From: 66-474 sp036568625
GTDB lineage: Bacteria; Pseudomonadota; Gammaproteobacteria; Xanthomonadales; Rhodanobacteraceae
Direction: 5' to 3'
Assembly (NCBI GenBank): GCA_036568625.1
Contig: DATCSF010000246.1
Span: forward strand, 1 to 24,558
DNA: 24,558 nt
Below the pieces are notes generated by a model. The model searched no databases. It worked only from the letters and a program-made list of their open reading frames with translations, and was not told the origin of the DNA. A program made the translations under genes and the position numbers. Within the stretch, counting starts at the first letter, position 1, and the number at the start of each line of letters is the position of its first letter. Below are positions 15,242 to 23,150 of this stretch, one piece after another.

Positions 15242-15670
15242 ATGCCGCGCCGTTCCGCAACCGCAACCCCAATCGAACTCGACCCGCTGACCCTTGCCGC
15301 CGCCACCTGGCTCGCTTGCGGCATCGTGCTGTTGGGGCTCACACCCCTGCCGCTGCGCGACGCGACCCTGGGCTGGTCACCCGCATTCTGGTTGGTCGCC
15401 GCACCTTTCCTGCTGCTCGTTGCGAAGCGTGCATGCTCGCCGCGGCTGGTTTCACCAGTACGACGCCCAACATATCGACGCGTTTCATTCGGAGCGGCTG
15501 TTGCGGAAAATCAGGCCACGGATGGCCGTTCTGATGTTCATGGTCACCATAAACGCCACAGATGTCATGGCATCGAACGAAGCGCCGATCATGGGCAACC
15601 GCACAGTCAAGCCGCGACGCCGTTGCGCTTCGCCTCCATCCGGCGCAGCAACTCGCGCATGACGCGCTGA
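15242..15670 (+). CDS. Small membrane protein with questionable C-terminal extension
   Basis: The first ~66 residues look like a genuine small inner-membrane protein. MPRRSATATPIELDPLTLAA is followed by two predicted transmembrane helices (about 18-36, and 46-61: FWLVAAPFLLLVAKR). GGGAG lies seven bases before the ATG, and codon use is normal high-GC. From about residue 66 (around 15440) the frame loses G/C third positions and turns into an Arg/His-rich stretch, and it runs 64 bases into the 3' end of the converging ATP-grasp gene. This suggests that the original stop was lost by a frameshift, or that the tail is not conserved. No function is assigned. Confidence 0.5.
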   Translation: MPRRSATATPIELDPLTLAAATWLACGIVLLGLTPLPLRDATLGWSPAFWLVAAPFLLLVAKRACSPRLVSPVRRPTYRRVSFGAAVAENQATDGRSDVHGHHKRHRCHGIERSADHGQPHSQAATPLRFASIRRSNSRMTR

Positions 15671-17088
15671 TACAAGTCTTCGCCCAGTTCGGTGTCTTCC
15701 ACGCCGGCGTCGATCGAGGGGTTGTCGTTCACCTCGATCAGTACGGTGCGATCGCGCGTCTGCTTGATGTCCACCCCGTAAAGACCATTGCCGATGGCCG
15801 CCGATCCGCGCACGGCCAGCTTGACCACGTCAGCGGGCGCGTCCTCGATCTTCAGGCACTCGAACCCGCCCGAACGCGCGCTGCCGCGCGCGCTGTGGTT
15901 GTAGATCTGCCAGTGTCCGCGCGACATGAAGTACTTGCAGGCGTACAGCGGCTTGCGGTTGAGCACGCCGATGCGCCAATCGAACTCGGTGTACAGGAAT
16001 TCCTGCGCGATCAGCAGCGCCGTGCTCTGGAACAGGTGCGCCGCCGCCGTGGCCAGTTGCTCGAGATCGTCCACCTTGACCACGCCGCGCGAAAAGGATC
16101 CGTCCGGGATCTTCAGCACCAGGGGAAAACCGAGCTTGTCCGGCACCTCGCGCAACTGCTTCGAGTCCTCGCGATAGAGCACTTCCGAACGCGGCACGGC
16201 GACCTTGTGCGCCCGCAACATGTCGTTCAGATAAATTTTGTTGGTGCAACGCAGGATCGAAGTGGGATCATCGATCACCACCATGCCCTCGCGCTCGGCC
16301 TTGTGCGCGAAGCGATAGGTGTGATCGTCGGGCGCGGTGGTCTCGCGGATGAACAGGCCGTCGTATTCGGCGAGGCGCGGGTAGTCGTGCTTGTGGATGG
16401 GGTCCACCTCGATGCCCAGTTCCCTGCCGGCGGCGACGAATTGCTTCAACGCGCGGCCGTTCGAGGGCGGCATCGCCTCCTTGGGATTGACCAGCATCGC
16501 GAGGTCGTAACGAAACTGCCTGCGGACGCGCGGTTTGCGCCACAGGCGCTTCGAGAAGGCATCCAGCGCCTGCGCGAACGCATCCTCCTGGCCGTCGTCC
16601 AGCGTGTGCAGGCCCACCGGCTTGATCGCGCTGATCTGCCACACCCGATCGCGCTCGAACTCGATGCGCAGCAGCGGGCACGGGAAGGTTTCGAACACCT
16701 GCCGCGCGAGATCCTGCAAGGCCGGATACGACGTGACGCCGAAGTAGACGAGGATGCCGAGGTCGGTGGTGTCCTGTCCGCCAGCCGGCAGGAAGTGGGC
16801 CAATTTCTGGTTGAGATCTTCGACGTCGAGGTTGTACAGCGCGCGCTTGCGCAGGTCGCTGATCGTGCGCACCGAAGGAATCACCCGGTGGCCGCGCGCC
16901 TCGCCCAGCAACGACACGTAGTGCCCCACGCCGAGATACTTGTAGTTGCGGCACAAGTTGATGACGTGGGTGCGTTCGTCACCGCCCACCGGCTCGCGCA
17001 GGTATTGCATCGCGGTGACGACGTTGTCCGACGGGTAGTACGAACCCCAGTCGGAGGCTTTTTCGACGACGATGACCAGCCGGCTCAT
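15607..17088 (-). CDS. RimK-like ATP-grasp amidoligase with RLAN N-terminal domain
   Basis: This 493-residue protein belongs to the RimK-family group with an N-terminal RLAN domain (about 1-190: MSRLVIVVEKASDWGSYYPS, INLCRNYKYLGVGHYVSLLGEARGH). An ATP-grasp ligase domain follows (about 205-490). Visible ATP-grasp features are K284, K326 in PLVLKIPDGSFSRG, E363 in LIAQEFLYTEFDWRIGVL, D439, and the metal-binding E452-V-N454 with N456 in VLIEVNDNPSIDAG. Such enzymes form peptide-like amide bonds on an amino acid, peptide or protein; the substrate here is unknown. It is divergent (163 bp) from a GNAT acetyltransferase of the type commonly linked to this family. The start at 17088 fits the MSRLVIV family beginning, with GGAAG upstream. 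Confidence 0.9.
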   Translation of the reverse strand: MSRLVIVVEKASDWGSYYPSDNVVTAMQYLREPVGGDERTHVINLCRNYKYLGVGHYVSLLGEARGHRVIPSVRTISDLRKRALYNLDVEDLNQKLAHFLPAGGQDTTDLGILVYFGVTSYPALQDLARQVFETFPCPLLRIEFERDRVWQISAIKPVGLHTLDDGQEDAFAQALDAFSKRLWRKPRVRRQFRYDLAMLVNPKEAMPPSNGRALKQFVAAGRELGIEVDPIHKHDYPRLAEYDGLFIRETTAPDDHTYRFAHKAEREGMVVIDDPTSILRCTNKIYLNDMLRAHKVAVPRSEVLYREDSKQLREVPDKLGFPLVLKIPDGSFSRGVVKVDDLEQLATAAAHLFQSTALLIAQEFLYTEFDWRIGVLNRKPLYACKYFMSRGHWQIYNHSARGSARSGGFECLKIEDAPADVVKLAVRGSAAIGNGLYGVDIKQTRDRTVLIEVNDNPSIDAGVEDTELGEDLYQRVMRELLRRMEAKRNGVAA

Positions 17089-17251
17089 TGCATGCTTCCC
17101 GATTGCGCCGGATGCGGCAACCATGCCTGGTGCGGCGTCCGGAAGGACCGCAGTTTCGGCAACGCGGGTGGCAAACGCAAGAGGCATGGAGCGTCCGGCA
17201 GGCGCGGATTCAGGCTTGCGCCACAAGGCCCCGCGCGCCACGCTTGCGCGC

Positions 17252-17725
17252 ATGCCGCAAACCCATGCCGCAGCCATCCGCCGCGCCACCCGCGCCGACC
17301 TCGGGGACCTGGTCGCGCTGGAGCAGGCAACCTTCGACAGCGATCGCATCAGCCGCGCGCAATGGCGACGGCACATCGGCGGCGGCAGCGTCACGGTGCT
17401 GGTCAGCGGTGCGCCCGCAAACATCCACGGCGCGGCGGTGGTGTTCTATCGACGCGGTTCGCGTGGCGCGCGGCTGTACTCGCTGGCGGTGCGCGCCGAC
17501 GCGCGCGGCGGCGGCCTGGGCAGCGCCCTGCTGGCCGCGGCCGAAACCGACGCCCGCACCCGCGGCTGCGCGTCGCTACGGCTGGAGGTGCGCACCGACA
17601 ATCCCGCCGCCATCGCGCTCTACGCACGGCGCGGTTACGTGCGCATCACGCGGTTGCCGCGTTTCTACGAAGACGGTGCCGACGCCTGGCGGTATGTGAA
17701 AAACCTGACCCCTGCCACGTCATGA
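17252..17725 (+). CDS. GNAT N-acetyltransferase, partner of the RLAN-ATP-grasp protein
   Basis: The 157-residue product is a single GNAT domain: IRRATRADLGDLVALEQATFDSDRISRAQW, strand LYSLAVRADA, acetyl-CoA loop R85-GGGLG90, and LEVRTDNPAAIALYARRGYVRI with Y124. The end is RFYEDGADAWRYVKNL. The DSDRISR and YEDGADA segments resemble the GNAT half of GNAT/peptidase-C39 fusion proteins often found beside RimK/RLAN genes; here no peptidase domain is present. The start is uncertain. ATG 17252 fits the domain but has no good ribosome site, and in-frame ATGs at 17186 and 17072 exist, the latter inside the opposite gene. The enzyme probably acetylates an amine, possibly related to the ligase product. 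Confidence 0.85.
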   Translation: MPQTHAAAIRRATRADLGDLVALEQATFDSDRISRAQWRRHIGGGSVTVLVSGAPANIHGAAVVFYRRGSRGARLYSLAVRADARGGGLGSALLAAAETDARTRGCASLRLEVRTDNPAAIALYARRGYVRITRLPRFYEDGADAWRYVKNLTPATS

Positions 17726-17825
17726 GCCGACGTCTTCGGGCCATGCAGCGCCCGCCGAAGCAGCCCATCATTCGAAACCACCGCCTGGCAGTGGACGCAA
17801 TGGACCAGGGACGGCCCGCCCGTCA

Positions 17826-17855
17826 TGGATTCGCCCCTGGCCCGCACTTTATACT
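17826..17855 (+). promoter_or_regulatory. Candidate promoter of the lptM-dapF unit
   Basis: A good -10 box TATACT (17850-17855) lies about 30 bases before the lptM ATG. The best -35 candidate, TGGATT (17826-17831), has an 18-base spacing but matches poorly. The predicted leader is about 25 bases. Confidence 0.5.
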
Positions 17856-17885
17856 CACCGGCGGCTTGCCATACGGGCTGCGTGT

Positions 17886-18098
17886 ATGCGCCATCGCATC
17901 GTGATTTCCGCGTCGCTGTTGTTGCTGGGTGCCGGGCTGCTTGCCGGCTGCGGGCAGAAAGGTCCCTTGTTCCTGCCGACCAAACCCGCAGCGCCACCGC
18001 CCGCGTCTTCGACCCCCGCGCCGGCCGCGTCCGCAGGGCAGCCCGCACCTGCGGCGACGCTTGCGACGCCGGCCTCCGCTTCGTCCGGCGACGATTGA
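17886..18098 (+). CDS. lptM: LptM/YifL-type small lipoprotein
   Basis: LptM is an outer-membrane lipoprotein that helps assemble the LptDE lipopolysaccharide translocon. The 70-residue product has a lipoprotein signal peptide (MRHRIVISASLLLLGAGLLA) with lipobox LLAGC and lipidated C22, followed at once by the family hallmark GQKGPLFLP. The rest is a Pro/Ala-rich low-complexity tail (KPAAPPPASSTPAPAAS), longer than needed by the family and probably disordered. It lies seven bases upstream of dapF, the same order as E. coli yifL-dapF. Confidence 0.92.
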   Translation: MRHRIVISASLLLLGAGLLAGCGQKGPLFLPTKPAAPPPASSTPAPAASAGQPAPAATLATPASASSGDD

Positions 18099-18105
18099 CG
18101 CACAC

Positions 18106-18945
18106 GTGGGCCTTCGCTTCACCAAGATGCACGGCCTCGGCAACGACTTCGTCGTGCTGGATGCACGCACTGCACCGCTGTCGCTCGACCCCGAACGCAT
18201 CCACGCGATGGCCGACCGCCACACCGGCATCGGTTTCGACCAGTTGCTGATCATCGAGGCAGCGCGCGATCCATCCTGCGTCGCCGCCTACGCGATCCGC
18301 AACGCCGATGGCTCGTGCGCCGAACAATGCGGCAATGGCGCGCGCTGCATCGGAGGGTGGCTGCACCGCGCCGGGGCGATCGCGATCGGTGACGAGGCGA
18401 AGCTGCGCAGTCCCGCCGGGACGATCGGCATGCGCCTGATCGACCCGACTACCGTTGCGGTGGAAATGGGCGAACCCGAATTCGAACCCGCGCGGATTCC
18501 GTTCGACGCGCCTGCAATCGCCGACACGTATCCGCTGGACATCGACGACACGCGCATCGAAATCGCCGCGGTATCGATGGGCAACCCGCACGCGGTGCTG
18601 GAAGTCGGCGACATCGCGGATGCGCGCATCGACCGCCTGGGACCGCGCATCACCGCGCATCCGCGTTTCCCGCGCGGCGCGAATGCCGGTTTCGTGCAAG
18701 TGCGGAACGAGCACCGCGTGGAGCTGCGCGTGCACGAGCGCGGCGCCGGCTGGACGCGCGCCTGCGGCAGCGGCGCCTGCGCCGCGGTCGCCGCATTGCG
18801 CAAACGAGGTCGCGTCGGCAACGACGTGCGCGTGGAACTGCCGGGCGGCACGCTGTCGATCTCGTGGCGCGGCCCCGGCCACGCGCTGTGGATGACCGGC
18901 CCGGCGGCGTTCGTCTACGACGGCGAATGGCTTGGCAGTCCCTGA
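18106..18945 (+). CDS. dapF: Diaminopimelate epimerase
   Basis: DapF interconverts LL- and meso-diaminopimelate for lysine and peptidoglycan synthesis. The 279-residue enzyme starts MGLRFTKMHGLGNDFVVLDA from GTG at 18106, the only start that gives the family length. The catalytic cysteine pair is C75 (SCAEQCGNGARCIG) and C220 (GWTRACGSGACAAVAA). Other conserved blocks are VSMGNPHAV and NAGFVQV. The start is seven bases after the lptM stop with no clear ribosome site, so translation is probably coupled. It belongs to the lptM-dapF-DUF484-xerC block, though a 196-bp gap follows it. Confidence 0.97.
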   Translation: MGLRFTKMHGLGNDFVVLDARTAPLSLDPERIHAMADRHTGIGFDQLLIIEAARDPSCVAAYAIRNADGSCAEQCGNGARCIGGWLHRAGAIAIGDEAKLRSPAGTIGMRLIDPTTVAVEMGEPEFEPARIPFDAPAIADTYPLDIDDTRIEIAAVSMGNPHAVLEVGDIADARIDRLGPRITAHPRFPRGANAGFVQVRNEHRVELRVHERGAGWTRACGSGACAAVAALRKRGRVGNDVRVELPGGTLSISWRGPGHALWMTGPAAFVYDGEWLGSP

Positions 18946-19141
18946 TTAATCCCCTGCGCCACTCGCCGCATCCATGTGGCTCGCCCTTCGGGCTGCCGCG
19001 CCTGCTCCGGCCTTGGTCCGGGGCGTTCAAATTGGCAATCCCTGACGACCCAGTCGCGGCGGTACCCCAGGGGCTGCAGCGTGAAATGTTGCACGTACCG
19101 GTGCGACTCACGAAACTTGGCGCATGCCACCGGAGCCCAGT
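18946..19141. other. 196-bp spacer between dapF and the DUF484 gene with a short direct repeat
   Basis: No gene is supported here. The 14-base end of dapF including its stop (TTGGCAGTCCCTGA, 18932-18945) recurs with one change exactly 100 bp downstream (TTGGCAATCCCTGA, 19032-19045), possibly a small duplication. GCCC-TTC-GGGC and CCGG...CCGG dyads lie between them. No T-run terminator is seen. A promoter for DUF484-xerC may lie here but is not identifiable. Confidence 0.45.
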
Positions 19142-19825
19142 ATGGCCGACCTGACCCTGAAACAAAGCCTCGAGGCGATGGACATCGCCGAATACCTGCG
19201 CCAGCACCCGCGTTTTCTGGAAAACTTTCCGGATGTCGCCGCGGAACTCGTGATGCCGCGCGAGCGCGGCCCCGCCGCATCGCTGGCGGCGTACCAGCTC
19301 GAAGCCCTGCGCGCACGCAACCACGAGCTCAACGAACGGCTGGCGGAACTGATCGCGATCGCGGGCGACAACGAGCAACTGATGGTGCGCGTGCACACGC
19401 TAACCGTCGGTCTGCTGCGCGACAACAACCTCGCCGACGTCCTGAAGAGTTTCGTCGCGGCGCTCAACGAAGACTTCCATACCGATTTGGTTCGCGTGCT
19501 GCTGTTTCGCGGCGAGGCCGAACTGCCGCGCGCCGGGTGGCTGACCTGCGTGCCGGCAGGCGCCAAGGCCCTGCCCGCTTTTGCGGACTTCCTTGCACGC
19601 GGCGAACCCGCGTGCGGCAGGCTCGCGCAGGAGAAACTCGATCGCCTGTTCGGCACGGACGTCGACAAGGTGCAATCCACCGCTTTGCTGAAGATCGGCG
19701 ATGCCGGCATGCTCGCGATCGGCAGCGGCGACCCCAACCGCTTCCACCCCGGCATCGGCACGCTGTTCCTGAAGCTGATCGCGCAAGCGCTGGACGCCGC
19801 GATCGCGCGGTATCCGGCCGCATGA
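19142..19825 (+). CDS. DUF484 family protein (YigA-like)
   Basis: The 227-residue cytoplasmic protein has the DUF484 layout. A short helical N-terminus (SLEAMDIAEYLRQHPRFLENFPDVAAELVMP) is followed by a coiled-coil segment (LEALRARNHELNERLAELIAIAGDN). Then comes a GAF-like domain (VGLLRDNNLADVLKSFVAALNEDF through LLKIGDAGMLAIGSGDPNRFHPGIGTLFLKL). The biochemical role of the family is not established; it is almost always encoded beside xerC, as E. coli yigA is. The ATG at 19142 has GGAG at 19132-19135. Its stop lies one base before the xerC start. Confidence 0.92.
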   Translation: MADLTLKQSLEAMDIAEYLRQHPRFLENFPDVAAELVMPRERGPAASLAAYQLEALRARNHELNERLAELIAIAGDNEQLMVRVHTLTVGLLRDNNLADVLKSFVAALNEDFHTDLVRVLLFRGEAELPRAGWLTCVPAGAKALPAFADFLARGEPACGRLAQEKLDRLFGTDVDKVQSTALLKIGDAGMLAIGSGDPNRFHPGIGTLFLKLIAQALDAAIARYPAA

Positions 19826-19826
19826 A

Positions 19827-20714
19827 ATGTCAGCGCTCGCTGCCGACGCCGCGCGCTTCCTGGAATACCTGAAGGTCGAGCGGCGCTATTCGCCGGGCAC
19901 CCTGCGCAACTACGCGCATGCGCTGGAAACGCTGACACGTTTCGCCGACGGACTGTCTCTTGCAAGCTGGAACGAACTGCGCAGCGAGCAGCTGCAGACG
20001 TTCGTCGCCGACCAGCATCGCCGCGGCCTGGAACCGCCTTCGTTGCGCGCGATGCTGTCGGCGTTCCGCAGCTTCTTCCGCTTTCTGGCGCGCGAAGGCA
20101 GGCTGCAGAACAACCCCGCAGCCGGCGTGCGGTCACCCAAGGTGCGCCGCAAGCTGCCCGAGGTGCTGGACGTGGACGAAGCCGCCGCACTGGTGGAGGT
20201 CACGGCGGGCGATCCGCTGGCACTGCGCGATCGCGCGATGCTGGAGCTGCTGTATTCCAGCGGCCTGCGCGTGTCGGAACTGTGCGGCGTGCGCTGGCGC
20301 GATCTCGACACCGAACAAGGCCTGCTGCGCGTCACCGGCAAGGGCAACAAGACCCGCATCGTGCCGGTCGGGCGCATGGCACTGAACGCGCTGGCGGCGT
20401 TGCGCGAATCGCAACCGGCTGGCGCCGACGACCCCGTTCTGCGCGGTCGCGGCGACCACGCGCTGACGCCCGGCGCGGTGCGCGCCGCGATCAAGCGCCG
20501 CGCGCGAGCGCAGGGCGTGTGGCGGCGTGTCTATCCGCACCTGATGCGGCATTCCTGCGCCTCGCACCTGCTGGAATCTTCGGGCAACCTGCGCGCGGTG
20601 CAGGAACTGCTGGGCCATGCCGACATCGGCACGACCCAGATCTACACGCATCTGGATTTCCAGCATCTCGCGAAGGTTTACGACGCCGCGCATCCGCGCG
20701 CGAAAAGGAAATAG
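19827..20714 (+). CDS. xerC: Tyrosine recombinase XerC
   Basis: XerC, with XerD, resolves chromosome dimers at dif. The 295-residue protein has a SAM-like N-terminal domain (AARFLEYLKVERRYSPGTLRNYAHALETL) and a catalytic domain with the full set: R148 (SSGLRVSEL), K172 (GKGNKTRIVP), H238 and R241 (PHLMRHSCASHLLES), H264 (ELLGHADIGTTQIYTH) and nucleophile Y273. The length is that of housekeeping XerC, and the dapF-DUF484-xerC context separates it from XerD and phage integrases. The ATG at 19827 follows the DUF484 stop by one base. Confidence 0.96.
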   Translation: MSALAADAARFLEYLKVERRYSPGTLRNYAHALETLTRFADGLSLASWNELRSEQLQTFVADQHRRGLEPPSLRAMLSAFRSFFRFLAREGRLQNNPAAGVRSPKVRRKLPEVLDVDEAAALVEVTAGDPLALRDRAMLELLYSSGLRVSELCGVRWRDLDTEQGLLRVTGKGNKTRIVPVGRMALNALAALRESQPAGADDPVLRGRGDHALTPGAVRAAIKRRARAQGVWRRVYPHLMRHSCASHLLESSGNLRAVQELLGHADIGTTQIYTHLDFQHLAKVYDAAHPRAKRK

Positions 20715-21071
20715 TGCCGGTCGTCGGACGACCACCGCCGTGCGGCGCGGAACACGCCGGAGCCGGCGGACAACGATCCGTGTGTCGCGTGCGAAAGGAG
20801 ATTCGATCCGCCTGGACACCGGATTCCATCCCACTTCGCATCCGCTCGTTCGCGCTGCAGACACGTCGTCATTCCGGGGGCGGGCCAAACGGCTGAACCC
20901 GGAATCTGCTCTTTCGCAATCCAAAGCAGCTTCCGGGTTCTGCGCTGCGCAGCCCCGGAATGACGATATGTCTTCACCCCGCGAGCGGACATCGCATCAG
21001 CGGGCGGAGCCGCCGATTGCCGCGCGAACGCAACGCGCGACCGGTTTCGCGGGCAGTCCGGGGGGTCGCCC
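20715..21071. other. 357-bp intergenic region after xerC
   Basis: No gene is supported. It begins with a short dyad GGTCGTC/GACGACC (20719-20733), and its central part is a ~100-bp inverted-repeat element, listed separately. Just before that element, a stretch at about 20800-20830 (CTGGACACCGGATTCCATC) resembles the edges of the same kind of repeat. The xerC and converging oxidoreductase transcripts both end here, so the repeat may serve as a shared 3' structure. Confidence 0.55.
20866..20966. repeat. Nested ~100-bp inverted repeat (REP/MITE-like hairpin element)
   Basis: Outer arms of 14 bp match perfectly (TCGTCATTCCGGGG at 20866-20879; CCCCGGAATGACGA at 20953-20966). A second, inner pair also matches perfectly (GAACCCGGAA at 20895-20904; TTCCGGGTTC at 20931-20940). 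Between them the match is partial. The whole can fold into one long hairpin. CGTCATTCC...GGAATGACG ends are common in dispersed bacterial intergenic repeats, but copy number cannot be judged from one window. Confidence 0.85.
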
Positions 21072-23150
21072 TCAACCGCGCAGCAGGTCGTCGGCGCGCG
21101 CGGTATGGAAGTGCCGCTTGAAGGCAACGTCGCCGGCGGCGGGTTCTTCCAGTTCACGCGCGTAGCGGTGACCCGCGTACACGGCGTGTGCGATCAGGCC
21201 GGGCGCTTCGGCGTCGCCGATGCAGCGCACGGAACGAATGCCGGCATCCGTCCATTCCGGCTCGCGCCGCAACAGCTCCCGGTGCAGGGCGTCGTCCGGC
21301 AGGCGCGCGGTCACCGCGACGACCGCGTCGCAGGTCTGCGTGCAGCGCCGCCCCGTCCAGACGTCTTCGATCGTGAGATTCATATCGGTGTAGTCCACGA
21401 TGTTCCGCGAAACCATCGCATCGATCCCGAGTTCGGCCATCCGCTTGCGGATGTGCCGGTAATCGAGCGTGTGCAGGCTCCACGGCGCGACGAGGTCGTC
21501 GGGCGTGAGCAGGCCGACTTCGCAACCCTGCCCGCGCAGGAGTTCAGCGGCGACGCTGCCGTAGTAGAAGCCATCGTCGTCGAACACCACCACGCGGCCG
21601 CCCGGCAGGCGCCCGTCCATCAAGTCGTCGAGCGTGAGCACGCGCGGATTGCCATCGAATCCGGGGATCGCCGAACCGTTGCTGCGGCCATAGCCGTCGC
21701 GGCGCCAATGACAGCCGGTCGCGAGCACCACGTGCTGCGCTCCGAAATCGAGCACGTCCTGGCTGGTCAGCGCCGAATCGCGATACACCTCCACGTTCGG
21801 GAGTTTCCCGATCTGGCCGATCCGCCAGTCGCGCACCCGCGCCCATTCGGCAAGCCCCGGCAGGCGCGCTTCGCGGGTGACGCGTCCACCCAGTTCCTTG
21901 CGCGCTTCGGCGAGCGTCACGCGGTAGCCGCGCTGGCCCAGTGCGCGGGCGGCTTCCAGACCGGCCGGGCCGGCGCCAACCACCAGCACGCGCACGTCAG
22001 AACGTGCCGGCGCAATGCGCTCCGGGTGCCAGTCCTTGCGCCACTCTTCGCCCATCGTCGGGTTTTGCGTGCAGCGAATCGGCGAAATCGTGTTGTCGCC
22101 CGACACGCAGATGTTGCAGCCGATGCATTCGCGGATGTCGTCGTTGCGGCCCTCCTCGATCTTTTTCGGCAGGAAGGGATCCGCGATCGACGGGCGCGCG
22201 CAGCCGATCAGGTCCAGCACGCCGCGGCGGATCTGCGACACCATGGTGTCGGGTGAGGTGAAGCGGCCGACGCCCACCACCGGTTTCGTCGTCAACTTCT
22301 TGACGAATGCGACGAACGGTTCCTGCGCGCCTTCCCTGGCGAACCGCGAGGGCACCGAATCGTTGTACCAGGCGGCGACGTTGACGTCCCACAGGTCGGG
22401 CAGTTCGGCCAGCATGCCGACGATGTCCTGGGCTTCGGCGAGTTCGACGCCGGAAGGCCCCAGGAATTCCTCGGTCGCGAAACGCACGGCGACCGCGCAA
22501 CGATCGCCGACCGCATCCTTCGTGTCTTCCAGCAGCTCGCGCAACAGCCGCACGCGGTTTTCCAGCGATCCGCCGTACTGGTCGCGGCGCTGGTTGCGGC
22601 GGCGTTCGAGGAAATGCATCGCCAGCGAAATGTCGTGCGCGGCGTACACGTAGATGATGTCCATGCCGGCGCGCTTGCCGCGCAGCGCCGCCTCGCGGTG
22701 CCAGCGCCGGTATTCGCGGATGTCGTGCAAGGTCATCGCGCGCGCCTGCGCCGGATAGCCATATTTGCTCGGCTGGTGCGACGGTGCCAGCGGCACTTCG
22801 CGCGAATACAGGTTGGATGCGACCGGCCCGTTGTGGGTCAGCTCCAGCGCGGCCAGCGCGCCGTGCGCGTGCACCTTGTCGCACATCAGCGCCAGCGCGG
22901 GGATGTCGCGGTCGTCCCACAGCCGCCCCTCGACGAACGGTGTCGAATCGGTGCTCGGATGGATTTCGCACTCTTCCGTCGTCACCACCGCCCAGCCGCC
23001 CTCGGCCTTGACCTCGCGCATCGCCGCGTGTGCCAGCGGCATCGCGTGGCCCATGCCGTTGCAATGCGCGACCTGGAAAAAACGGTTCTTCGCGGTGACC
23101 GGGCCGATCCGCACCGGCGTGAACAGGATGTCGTAACGCGGGTCCCTCAT
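21072..23150 (-). CDS. Trimethylamine-dehydrogenase-like FMN/4Fe-4S/ADP-binding oxidoreductase
   Basis: The 692-residue protein follows TMADH almost end to end (DPRYDILFTPVRIGPVTAKNRFFQVAHC). It has an FMN TIM barrel, then a 4Fe-4S cluster, then FAD/NAD-like domains. C30 aligns with the cysteine that binds FMN covalently; Y169, H172 and D264 match the catalytic triad. Cluster cysteines are C342, C345, C348 and C360, and GAGPAG is at 392-397. The aromatic bowl for trimethylammonium is changed: Y60 is E60, W355 is D352, and only W261 (W264) remains. A different amine or N-methyl substrate is likely (compare dimethylamine and histamine dehydrogenases, and DgcA of dimethylglycine breakdown). The ATG at 23150 overlaps the permease stop (ATGA), fixing start and operon. 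Electrons probably go to an ETF-type acceptor, not encoded here. Confidence 0.9.
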   Translation of the reverse strand: MRDPRYDILFTPVRIGPVTAKNRFFQVAHCNGMGHAMPLAHAAMREVKAEGGWAVVTTEECEIHPSTDSTPFVEGRLWDDRDIPALALMCDKVHAHGALAALELTHNGPVASNLYSREVPLAPSHQPSKYGYPAQARAMTLHDIREYRRWHREAALRGKRAGMDIIYVYAAHDISLAMHFLERRRNQRRDQYGGSLENRVRLLRELLEDTKDAVGDRCAVAVRFATEEFLGPSGVELAEAQDIVGMLAELPDLWDVNVAAWYNDSVPSRFAREGAQEPFVAFVKKLTTKPVVGVGRFTSPDTMVSQIRRGVLDLIGCARPSIADPFLPKKIEEGRNDDIRECIGCNICVSGDNTISPIRCTQNPTMGEEWRKDWHPERIAPARSDVRVLVVGAGPAGLEAARALGQRGYRVTLAEARKELGGRVTREARLPGLAEWARVRDWRIGQIGKLPNVEVYRDSALTSQDVLDFGAQHVVLATGCHWRRDGYGRSNGSAIPGFDGNPRVLTLDDLMDGRLPGGRVVVFDDDGFYYGSVAAELLRGQGCEVGLLTPDDLVAPWSLHTLDYRHIRKRMAELGIDAMVSRNIVDYTDMNLTIEDVWTGRRCTQTCDAVVAVTARLPDDALHRELLRREPEWTDAGIRSVRCIGDAEAPGLIAHAVYAGHRYARELEEPAAGDVAFKRHFHTARADDLLRG

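Noticed and set aside
15562..17904. Long plus-strand open frame antisense to the RimK-like gene
   Set aside because: Same antisense artefact; it overlaps a gene with an intact ATP-grasp active site and shows no recognisable domain.
19827..20714. Tyrosine recombinase as a sign of an integrated element
   Set aside because: The synteny lptM-dapF-DUF484-xerC and the sequence identify it as housekeeping XerC; no att sites or phage genes are nearby.
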